Below, piece by piece: positions 24,001-36,000 of a stretch of DNA of 64,000 bases. The notes below the pieces were generated by a model. That model saw nothing but the letters and a program-made list of their open reading frames with translations, was not told where the DNA came from and ran no database searches. Location of the stretch: assembly GCF_001949145.1 (NCBI RefSeq), contig NW_019091470.1, positions 659,732 to 723,731 on the forward strand, given 5' to 3'. Each line of letters opens with the position of its first letter. The first letter of the stretch is position 1. Source of the DNA: Acanthaster planci. Taxonomy: Eukaryota; Echinodermata; Asteroidea; Valvatida; Acanthasteridae. The position numbers were made by a program, and so were the translations under genes.

Positions 24001-27000
24001 CTTTTTGGGGAGACATACATGTATGTATGTATTCTTATCCGTTTAGACCCAACTCTTGTTTGAAAATTAGGTTTTCTGTCTTTGTCTAGTTGCGCTGGAA
24101 GCTTTAAAGACAAAGCCACACATGGCGGCAAAAGTCCAAAGTTTGTTTCAAGGTGCATCTCGTCTTAATCATCTAACCCAGAGATCTATCAAATCAGTAG
24201 GTTTTTTGAAATCTTAAACTCCGCCTGCCACAAACTTGGCCTGACTGCCTCTTCCTGATTTAATTTTCTGCCCACAATATGATACATCTTTCTACAGCAG
24301 ATGCATTATTTAAACTTGAAAAATACTGATGGTAAAACACTCACCAACGGAGGAAATAAATGGTGAGGCATTAAAAGAAAAGCGTAATTCAAAAGATTTT
24401 TTTTGGGGGGGGGGAGTTTAGGTAACAGTAGCTTCTGAGCCTTGAATAGGGATGCTCGGTAAACACCAATTGAGCCTTCAATGCAAGCATCCAAAAACAT
24501 GTACTTGTGTGGAACGCTGATTGCGCTGTACAAGATGAGCCCGCCCATTGACAAAGGGAGCTCTATCTCTCTCTCTCTCTGGTGTGGGTTTTCAGTTACC
24601 CAACCACCAGCTCCTTTGTGATTCTGTGCCAAGCAAACAGTCCTGAACACACACACCCGGGTACAGATTTGGCTTCCTGGTCTCCACTGTCCACCTCCCC
24701 CCCCACTCCACATGCTCAAAATGAGAAGAGTGCAGGGGAGGTGTGTGTGTATGTATGTGTGTGTGTTTCTTTTGGGGGGGGGGGAATGACATGTAAGGCG
24801 AGACACCAGGGCCGCGCTGGGCCTAGTTGGCATCCGCGGTCCGCCGGGACCCCAAGACAATGGGACGGCCCGGACAGTTACCCTACCCCCGCTCGCCGGG
24901 GCTGGTAACGTTAGACCACGCTTGGAGAGGCCTGGCCTGATTGTGTTTCCCGGGGCCCCGGCCGCACCGCGGCGGCATGCCCCTCTCCAACTGATGCTGG
25001 GCAGGTGGCCATATTGTCAGCCGAGTTGATACAAGTGGAAAATTGAAACCCAAATGTTGCGCGTCAACATCGTCCAAGCGATTGCACTATTACTCAGCCC
25101 TGAAATGTGACTTTGTGCAAACAAATTAGTGGGAGGGGGAGGAAAGGATGAAGTAAATTTAACTCGTCGCCCCAACAGTTTTTTTTTTTTCGTTGGTTTT
25201 TTTTTGTGTCAATTTTTTTTTTTCTCTCTTCTCCTTTCAGTTAAGAATTGTGCTTGGAGTTTGTTTTCATCTCCTGTTCAGCGGGGAAATGGATTGCTTT
25301 TTTTTTTGAAGTCAATTGAAGCTTTTGTGTTGTTGCTGTTGCCCACTGAATGCAAAGCACCTTCCCTGCATGCAAATGCTGTGTTACCCTTCCGTTGGTG
25401 GTGTCTGCAAAGAATGCTTTTCTGTCACACTCTAGCTCAATCACAGTTTTGCTTGTCGATGATGTGTTTGCCTAGTCTACCCCAGTTGTAGTTTAAAGTA
25501 AGTGCGTTCATCTCAGAAACATTTGTGACATGGCATGTCATAAAACAGGCAGAATCTGATACATATATGAATGTGGGGAAAAAAAGATGAATATGTCATT
25601 GAAGCGATATTTAGCAATCAGTGAGATATGCACGTAATGGTTGAAATAAATCGTCAGGGTTTCAAATGAAATTTTATCCTTTTAATTATTTTTTTTTCAT
25701 TTTCTTAAATAAAATATTTTATTCATTTTCGACATTTCAACTTGTCTCATTTCAAAGTTTATCAAGTTCACTTTGGAATGTCCAATTTCAACCCAACACC
25801 AGACACACAAAACAAAGGAGCATTTGGGATAAGGCCTGCGCAGATTTGACTAATACTGCAATAATTAAAAATGAAAGTCGTCTTCATATTTGCTTGATTT
25901 TAGCAGGCCACATTGCATTTCCTCTGCACCCTTTTTTTCCAGAACCTCAAGGCAGAGCGTAACTACCGATCCCTGTAAGGTGACATTTACTTGTAACTGC
26001 AAATCTCCATGTACATACGTGTACGTGTGCATAAACAGTCTTTATCCCAAGCCAGCTGACCAGGGTTCCCATGGCCTGAAAAAAGTCATGAGAAAGTCTT
26101 GGAAATTTGGTTTCATTTTCCAGGCCTGGAAAAGTCGTGGAATTTTGTAAAAATGACTCAAGTTATGGAAAAGTCGTGGAATTTTTCAAACACAGTGTAT
26201 GATTTCTATTACCAGATATACAGTAAGTGCATACAATGCGGGAGTTTATTCACGATTTTAAAAGTCCGGAAAGTCCATGAAATTTGATTATTGGGTCCTG
26301 GATTTTTTATAATTTGGTCATGGAAAAGTCATAGAATTTATTTGTCCTGTAGGTGCAGAAACCCTGCCAAACTGAGCCAGGTACATACATGTACATACCC
26401 GTATGTAAAACAAGAAAGTCCTTGTTAACTTGTGAAATACGCTTACCTGTAAATAGTGCCAAGTTATAGTTGCTACAGTAAGCACAGAGTCCTTGAGGTA
26501 AGCTAAGCACCAGGTTTGATTAATTCGGCACCATGTGCAATAACTTAGCCCTCGCCCAATGACAATGACCACGTTGTGAGAGCCATTAGTGAGATTGAAT
26601 AACGTGCTGAGACAATGACGAGATTGTTATTCACGCCGGTGTTGGCCTCTTGCCGCCATAACGCAGGGTAATTTACCATACATGCTTGACGTACGGCACC
26701 CAACGTGCGCGCACTTTGTGTTTGGCAGCAGGCTTGTAGACAACCAAATAAAGCTGTGCTAAATATTCAAACGCCGTCTGTCTTGACTTTAAGTTTGTGA
26801 AGCTTGTTTGAATGTTTGATGATGAAATGCAATTCCATGTAAATAAAAAGACTGAGACAAGACTAACCCTTTTCTATGGTACAACAGTTTTTTCGGCACT
26901 CTGTTGTTGACTGAAACCTTTTTTTTATATTTCCTTCCTGGTGGTGGCACTCATCGAGGCAGATGCGTATCATGAACTTCATGTAGGCAGGTGTTTACTC

Positions 27001-30000
27001 TTTAAACCTACTCGGGAAAGTGTCTGAGTCGGTTTTAGTTTGTAACTCAGTGTGCAAATATTTGAATGCATTCATGCTATCAAGTCTCCAGATATGCTTG
27101 TGATTTTAGAGGAAGGTTTGGGGGCCAGTGAATTAAGAACGAAATCATAGAGCCATTCTTTGCAATCAGTAAAATACATTGTACCTTCTCATTTTTATGA
27201 ACAATGGTCACATGTACATGTACTCTACTGGAAATTAGAATTTAGAAATGGCACATTAAATGAGCAACAGAAAGTCTTGTCCTTCGACTGTATCTCATTT
27301 TCAAAGACAAATCAAATATTCAATAATCAATTGACTATTCATAACTTGAATATTCATTAGCCTTACTCATTGCCGGTACAGGTGCACAAATGTATAATGA
27401 CTGTATGTGTCCAGGTGAACTGTCACATGTACAATGTACATGTACACTGTACTCACATTTTCTTCTCAATTTGGGCACTGGGTCAGGCGCCCAATCCCAC
27501 TAAGACCTATTGACAGGAGAACTATTTTTCACAGGTGTACGACAGGTGCGCATGTGAAAAGTTCACCTGTGAAAGCTCAACAACATGTGTCCGTGTATAT
27601 CATTACATATCTTTGTGCACAGTTTACAGGGTTGTAACCTCTCATGCATCGAGTGTGCACTTCATGCATTTAAGGTTACTCTCATACTCTCTTGCCTTTT
27701 AGGGATTTCCCAACCCCCCTCCCCAAAAAATGAAAGGCGAAACAATGATCAACACGGGTAGTTTTCTCAACCTTTCCCTGTCCTGTCTTTACGAAGCATT
27801 TACGAGCGACTGGCTTTGAGGTTTTTGAAGCTGCATGTGTTTGTTCAGAGCATCTGGTTCGTGGTTGTGTCAGAAACAGGCTTCCAGTGCCACCACTTCA
27901 CCCATTCTCATGCTCAACTCTCACTTAATGCCAGCGTGTGTGTTGCCATCAGTCATGTCAGTGTGGGTTTGATCTATTGTGCCAAAGTTTCCAAAAATTG
28001 CTGCCTCTGAAGTGATTGTATTCAACTTAGGCATTCTGATGCCTGTCCGAGGTTTGTATCAGCATTGTGTATTTTTATTTTTTTTTTGAGGCTTTGAATA
28101 TTTGATGACATTTGATACTGTTCACTGCTTGTAATCCAAGTTATTTTTGGTGTTGCCGTGCACGCTTCGCAGACTTCAACCACTCCAAGTGTAGCTTTTC
28201 ACTTCTGCCATCAGTTGCGACCCCCAAATGATGGCAAACACTGCAATTCAAGTAGTTTATGTTTTGCTTTGTTTTGGCGCTTCGCGTTTGGGTCCTTCCA
28301 GAACGAGGCATCATTTGTGAATGTACATTGTGCAGTATGTACTAACGGTACACGCACAGGCAAGGATCTAGGCAGTCGAAAACCCATTAAGCTTATTGGA
28401 CAGAGAGCACGCGAGCCGATGAGGCGGCTGGTGCGTGGCGTCGTGCTTGACTGCACAGCGGCACAACAGGTCCTTTTGTCTCGGCACAGTATGTGTGCAC
28501 TCACTGGAACGCTCCGGCCAATTGTTGCGCTGTGCCGACGGAGAAGCCTCATAAACACCCGCTCGATGAGAAAAAGAGAGCTGTCAAATATGATGCGCTG
28601 TACGTATTAATATCCAATTAAATAGGCATGAGGCATGAAGAATTAATAAGGCGCCATCCCATGTGCTTAGCAGGAGACAAGGGGAGGGTAATTTATAGAT
28701 GCTTGGCACAGCAACGTGAGCCAGGCAGTTTGACACAAAAGAGTAAATTGCGTCTCTTTTTTGGGGGGGGGGGACTGCCAGAATGAGAATGTATGCCGAA
28801 ACCTCGGCAAAAGCTCGTTTGCGGCATATCTCACGTGTGCCCGATTGAGAACAAAGGTCTACGTCACGGCTGGCTGCCCGAGCCTCATGTGGAGGAAGCC
28901 GAGCCCATGCAAGGTTGCTTCATCTCTGGACAAAAAAAAATTTCAAAAAAATTAAGATATCAAGAGGTGTTTTTTGGGGGGGGGTTGAGTGTGTAACAAA
29001 ATGAAGAACAGTCCATGAAACTTTCAACAAAACTCCAGCTTGAGAGTGTACACTGCGCAGCAAGCGAAATGAGTAGTTTCTCTGAGTTTTCAGGTAACCG
29101 ACATTTCTGTTTAATAGTATGTACTCACATTGTACCAGGTACCGTATATCATGTAAACATTCATGTATTTGCGTATGCAGGTTTTATACAAATGAAGATT
29201 ATTTGGTAGGCATACAAGAGAGCAATTGTGTGCAATTGGGCCAAGTCCTCGGAAGACTTTCCTTCATGTACTGACCCTAGGGGCATGCCCATGAAAATGT
29301 TGAAGTCAACACTAGACGAACAACAGAAATCTCAATGTAAGTCCTCGCTAGTTCAGCAAGACCCGACTTTGCACGGCCCTGCGTGGACTCCAGCATGTAT
29401 GATTTTGATGCTGAATTAAGTTAATGCAAAGGAGATCATTGGCTCAGCAGTCCCCCGTCTTTGTGCGATCAATGCACAACAGCACTCCAAAGTCTCATAT
29501 TAGGGAAGCCAAAATCCAAGTCCTCGTTTGTTTGTTTGTTTTTTTCACTCTAAGCCCCTCGTAATGAACATGTCAGCAGTAGGCTCCGTCAAACCTTGAA
29601 CTTCAAAGGGATGAAGTGTTTGTTCCATCCACTGCACGGTTATTGTTCTCGTAGAACTGAATGCCCTCGGATGTGAGAATTCAGCTTTTTGGCTGATTTC
29701 AGCTTTTTTTTGTTTAGATGTTGACCCTGAATTTCAGGTTTTTTGTACAGCTGGTCTGTACAAAAGTATGGGAACATTTTACATTTCAGCTTTTTTGCTA
29801 GCTGTTTTCAGCTTTGATTTTAAGTGGCCACACACCCCTGTGTCCTTTATCTCTTTTTAAAAGCAAGTGCAGATTGCCTCAGCGAATAACAGATAAGCTT
29901 CTGTATCAAGTTTTAGGGACATCGAATTGGGATTGGCACAAGTTTATGGGCAAGCCAGAACTAAGTCTTCCAGATTCATCCATTGGTTGATGCCATCCCA

Positions 30001-33000
30001 TACTCTCTTCATCTCTCTCTCTCCTTCTCCCATCTTGAACCCCTTCCTTATTTTTTTCATTTAAGCCGTGGCCTCAAGCCGCATCAAAAAATAACAGTTG
30101 CCGAAGCGCTGCCCGAGGTCTACTGTCAAAGACACATTGTTGGAGATAATGTATGCCCTTCTCGCCTTTTCTCGTTAGAAAAAAAAAAAAGAAATTGAGG
30201 GGCTTTTTTTATCTTAATTTTTCTGTGGCCTTTGATTTATAGTTATGAGGGTGCAGGGTGGTTTTTTGAGCGGCCCGGATGAAAAGGAGAGGCCACTTGC
30301 GGGAAAAGTTGTTCCCATCATCCTGAAAAAACACCCTCGTGGGGAGATCTCCCGAGGTGTGATGGGCAAGATAATGAAGGCCGAGCCCCTCGTCTGATGC
30401 GATTTCATTCATGCGGGCCGGCCGGACAAACCCTCTTCAGATTTTTTGTCACCGGCTTTCCCCCCCCCTTCCTCTTCTGAACATTACCAAAGGATCATGA
30501 AGCTCTGCGTATCGATCGATTAAGAAAACAGAAAGATGTTTTTCAAACATATGCTATCATCACGCCAAAGCAACAAACCCCTCGGACACTTTTCTTTTTG
30601 AGGAGCCGCAAGAAGGGACCAGGGCCCAAACTCTTTATTATCCGCGCCGCCTCCCGCCTGAACTTGATGATGAGATTCCACACAATTCCCTTTTCTCCTC
30701 CCTTTTCTTCCCCCTGAGAAAGGATGGAGTAGGGATCATTCTCCTTCCTTGCCGGAAAGGTGCTTTTAAATTTGAATTAGCAAGAGGCTGAAACAACAGC
30801 TGAGGGCCGAAAGTCGTGAGGGTAGACTTTTTCCCCTTTGTTGAGGAGAAAGCTCCTCCCTCTTTTGAGGCGGAAGAGAAAGCTTTTATGGGATGTATTG
30901 TAAATGGCTTTCCCTCTCCCCCTCCCCCCAAAAAGAAGGAGAAATATTAGAAAAAGATTATTAGATATTGTCGCGCAAGTACATGCACATGCGCACTGTC
31001 AGAAGTTTGCGGCCAAAAGGAAAAGAAAGTACATGAGCTAATGTACTGCACTACATGGAGCAGAAGTGTCTAATACAGTGTGTTTACCTGTGAGGAAAAT
31101 TACTCAGCACTTTGACACAGCCCTTCTTCATTTAGCAGGGGCATTGTTTCTGCTTGAAAAGCTTGGAACTTTCCACTAATGGAATTGGGCTTAAATCCAT
31201 TTGTTTTTCCCCCGCAACATATTGAAAGCTCAGGCCTAGCCAGGTTACTCCTCGGGAAGAGTCTCATACTTTGGGGAAAAGAAGGAAACTTTTTTCGCTT
31301 AGACTTGAAGCGTTGCATGGTGGAGATCATCCATTGGACGAAAAATCTTTGTGCCGAGATACTTTGAGATTTTTGGCTCGAGATGCTTGGCAGTTCTCTT
31401 GCCACTCGGAGGGGAAGTTTCGTTTCTACAAAGTGGTTTGTAACAGGGGGAACTGGTATCGACTAATTGACATGCTTGACTGATTAATTGTGTGTTAAAA
31501 CTGAATTAAAGAGAGGGCTTTTGGTAACACCAGGCGGATGGATCTCTTTTGGAAGAGGTATGGTTCTGAAACTAGTGAGTGTGTACTCAATGTTTCGACT
31601 ACTGTGTTCTGGTTTTGTACATTTCACTTCACTCCTAAGGATGACCAGAACACACTCATCAAAACATCAAGTACATGTACATACTCACCAGTTCTTATCA
31701 GAACCTCTTCCACAAGCAATCTACCCACACGGTGTTACCGCAAGCCCTCTCTTTAGAAACTGTCTTCCCTTTCTCATGGCCAGCATTTATAAGTGAGCGT
31801 CTGTTTTTACGCTAGAGTTCTACATGTTTTCCCCCGGAAATTTCTGGATTTTATTTTTCAATTTCCAGACCAGGATGATATGTCAAAATTTGTACACATG
31901 ATATTCACAAAGAATGTATCAAATTTTCCAAGGACCAATTTCTTTTTTTTATTTTATTTGAATGTCAAACTTTGTGTGCATTCACAGTTTGGGTGCATGT
32001 ACATGCACCCAACAGACTTAAGCAATACAAATTTCACCAACACAGGCATTTTGCTGTCCTCGCTTTGTTGCTTTCCCGTTACTGGAGAGCGCTCGCCCCG
32101 CGAGCAAACTTCACAGTGATGGTCTGCAATGTTTGAACGAGATCTTGGACTGTCCCTAGAAATGCTAGAAAGCAGCAAGTGTAAACAACTTTGGCAGAAA
32201 CTCTACATCTTACCCAAGTGTTGGTGACCTTCGTGGGTATCCATGGCCTTTGTGTGGACATTCGTTCCCCTGGTCTCTTGTCTTCATCGATTCAAGTCCC
32301 CGGCCCCCATGAAAGAGAGCAGAAAGGAAGCATCTTTTTTTTTGAAGTATCATGTTGTACACATGGGCGCAGGTGGAACACTTGAACTATTAAAACCTTC
32401 CCCCCCCCCAAAAAAAAAATCATCGGTCATCTTGTTTTCTTGAGTAATGCCATGCAAGCAACAGTCAGCTCGTTTCATTTGGGAGATGAAGCCATGCCTT
32501 TATCGTGTGGAGCCATTTCCGACGGCCCTCCAAAGGAGGGTATTTGTCATGAGTTAGTAGCCCCGCAATTAGGTAATTGGCAGGCGGCTGATAAAGATAG
32601 GGTCCTTATCACCGGTTGGTCCATCCAGGGAGGCCCCAGTGCCCAGATAACGCGTCCGGTTTGTCCGTTTTATCGGTGCTTGGCAATTTTTTTTTTTTGA
32701 TGGTTTGCAGGCATTTTATCTGATGGGTGTTGACCCGAAGTGGGGGCTGCCCAAGTCGAGCGCTCGTTTGTCACAAACGCTCACATGTTAACTCACTGAG
32801 CAACTGTGACTCTTTCAGTAAATTTCTGGGTTTTTTTCTTTTTCTGTTCTCTGCCGGATGTTTCTCTCGGCTGTGTGTAGCGACACCTCCGCACCTCTGG
32901 TGATTGTTCCGGTGCAGTGGGGATGCATTTTTGTAGGGGGGATGTCGCGTTATTAGCTGATTGGTTGTTGCCATAATAAAACCGCAGATTGATTGGAGGG

Positions 33001-36000
33001 GGGACCAGTCAATGTTTTGACATTTTGGAGAGGGGAGGAAATTTACAAGGCAAGTGCTCCCCGTGGATGGGTGACGAGACGCGTCCAGTTCGGCATGCCT
33101 TCTGCATGAGGATGCCTGTTTGATTTCCCTTGCCAAAGATTATGGCATGTCACTGAAACGTTGGTACATAATATATTTTACAACACAATGAATTTCACCC
33201 TCCCCTCCAAAAAAATCAGAGAAATCCCGACAACATGTCCACTCAAAAAAATCGAAACATGTGTATTGTGCAAGAGTCAAATGGCATCCTCGGAATCCCA
33301 TGTTGTTGGGATTAAATTCCTCGGGGGAGGGCAACGATTTTCAAAAAGGTTTTAAAAAGCCATGTTTGTGCTATTATTGTTCACATGAAAAAAAAAAGCA
33401 CAACAAAAAGCTTTCTGCTTAAAGGGAAACTGTTACATGTACTTTAGGCATCCATTTCATTGCGTGTTTATCATTAATTAGTGTCGGACAGACGAGCAAG
33501 ACAGTAATTATGACGTGCCTAATAATGGACACGATGCACACCGGTAATAGTACAGGAGCCCTCCCAACAAGACACCCCCTCTCCCACCCCCTTTGCCCTC
33601 AAGGCCGGAAACATTTGCACTGCCGCCAGACCGTCCGAGCGAATAATGATCTGTTCTTCCCAGTCATCAACAAAAATGGGAGGAAAAAAAATGTAAAGTT
33701 CCTTATAAATTTATTAAAAAAAAAAAAACCTGTGCGGCATCATCAACAGATATATATCAGAAATCCGTTTTAGGGCCATTGCCGAGCCCAACTCAGGAAG
33801 GAAGGAAGTCCCCATGATGGATTGCTTGTCAGAATCAAGCTAAAGATCCATGAGTTTTCTCGGCAGCAATAATTATACCCCCACCTTCTTTCTCCCCCCC
33901 CACCCCTGCCTGCCCCTCAAATATCAGATCGAGAAAACAACTATCCTCTCCTCATTTTTTTTTTTTGGGTTCTCTGCACCAGGGCCATGTTCATGCTGAT
34001 TTAATTAGGTTATCAGATCAGGGAGATGTTGGAGGGGGAAGGGAGGGGAATTGTGGCCGTGGCTGGCTAGCTGGCCTACGGCTACCTGCCTCCGTTCCAA
34101 CCTCTCCTCTCTTTCTCTCGCCTCAACCCCCGTCCCTTCCTCCTCCCCTTTTTTGCAAGTCGACCTGATGAAATCACGGGCAGGTTTTTGAGACGGTGCG
34201 CGGGGGCCAACCGTTAATGGCTTGCAAGCCCCGGGCTAAGTGGCCCACGATACCTTGTCTGGCCCCGCCAGCGACATCATTGCTTCTGCTGCGCAATCCT
34301 GCTGTAGAGAGAGACTAAAGATAAAGGAAAAACAAGCACTGTTACAGCGTTTTGCGGACAAAGATATCTCCAGTGCACATGCTTCCTGTCAAACCGAATT
34401 GTCCATTCCTTGCTCTTGAGAGGGAAGTTCCCAGCTGTGCATGTTTTTTTTTTTACTACTCCTGTATAACCTTTCAGATCCACTATTTTTTACATTTGAG
34501 AATAAATCTACTAGTGTCAAATTGTATTTTTTTTTCTTGTCCTTCCTAAGGGTTGAGTGTGCTTCCTGTCACGTTCTGGAAAACAGCCTGCCTGAAAAAT
34601 AAAAACACTGATATCAGCAAAACCAACTCGTACATTTGTGACGATTGGCATGAGCAAGGTCGTTTTTCCAATACTCAACTTCGGCTCCGTCTTTAATAGG
34701 CTTCAACTGATTTTTTTACTAGCTGACTTTGAAGCTGTAAGCGCAGTAATCAGTCTAACAGTGCCACAAAACATCAAATAACATGCAAGAGAGCCAGAAA
34801 TTACAGTAATTCAATGTAATTTACACGCTTCAGGCCCACAATCGGGGATTGGTTTTGGGAACGAAGCCTGAGACGGAGCCCAAGTTGAGTATTGGAAAAG
34901 GGCCCAGTATTCTTCGTTCTCGAAAAGTGTTTACGGTAATGGTGCAAAACGTTAGCTGAACATTCTTGTCTAATCAATACACTTTCTACAAGAAAAACTG
35001 AAGGATTAGTGTCATGTACTCGTTAAAAAAGTTGAGAATCTGCTTGATGCTGAAATTGCATATGAAGGTTGCTTCAGTTGGGAACCTATTTGTTGAAAAG
35101 ACGTATCATATATTGTACAGTATTCATTTGTCTGCTTCATAAAGTCAGTGGTTCCGATCCGTTAGTTCTCTCAAATGTTCCTTCGATGGAGGTCTGCTCA
35201 GTAAAAGAGAGGTACCAGTCATTTAGTTTTTGCTTTGGAAACTACCAGAGACCTCTACAGAGAAATACCACAAAGAGGCCTCATCTTGAGCAGGGACATT
35301 AATTAAAAAGTATTGCAGGCTGAGCGTCGAGTTGACTACATTTTTAAAGAGGCCAAGCACTGTTTGTGTTTTGTCTTAGGACGTCGGTGACGGACAACGT
35401 TAGCGCCGCACCATGAATGGCTAAGGGGCCGGGCGTAAGTCTCATCAATTAGCTGATGCAGGTCCCTGAATATATACACTCACAAAAGACTGTCAGTAAA
35501 CATGCAGGCACCACATGTACAGTACGTTGAAAGAATGATGTCTTATGAAAATTACCGACTTGCAGAGGTTGCCGGTACAGTGCCAACAAAGTTAGACACC
35601 CAAAATAAAAAAGGGGACAGGGTTGTTTGTTCAAACACGAACAGTTACTTGACTTACGGTATGCTGTACAGTGTAAAGTTACAAATAGTCCAAATCACAC
35701 TGTTAGACTTAATTAGACTTAGACTATGACTTAATTCACCTACATGTGTACAAAATGCACATTTCTAGCATTACTCGTTCAAGCAGTGGCGTACTGGTAC
35801 TTGCAGTTCTCCCTCTAACCCCCCCCCCACCCCGGACGTCTCCACACTTAAAATCCTGAAATGAATGTGACAAACTGTACGTGTATTTACAAGCTGTAGT
35901 TAACGGGGGGGTGGTAACTCCCACAGTAACATCTAGCTTAGCCCCTCCCTCCTCGCCCCTCGTGGACTGAACCCAGGCTGCGCCATTTGTCCCAGTTCAT

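Noticed and set aside
24306-24860. 184-codon minus-strand frame
   Set aside because: The translation follows simple repeats and G/C runs (polyhistidine-threonine and glycine stretches) and resembles no protein.
28158-28610. 150-codon plus-strand frame with an overlapping minus-strand frame
   Set aside because: No recognisable domain, no splice signals and no codon bias like the SCAPER exons. It is kept only as a non-coding segment.
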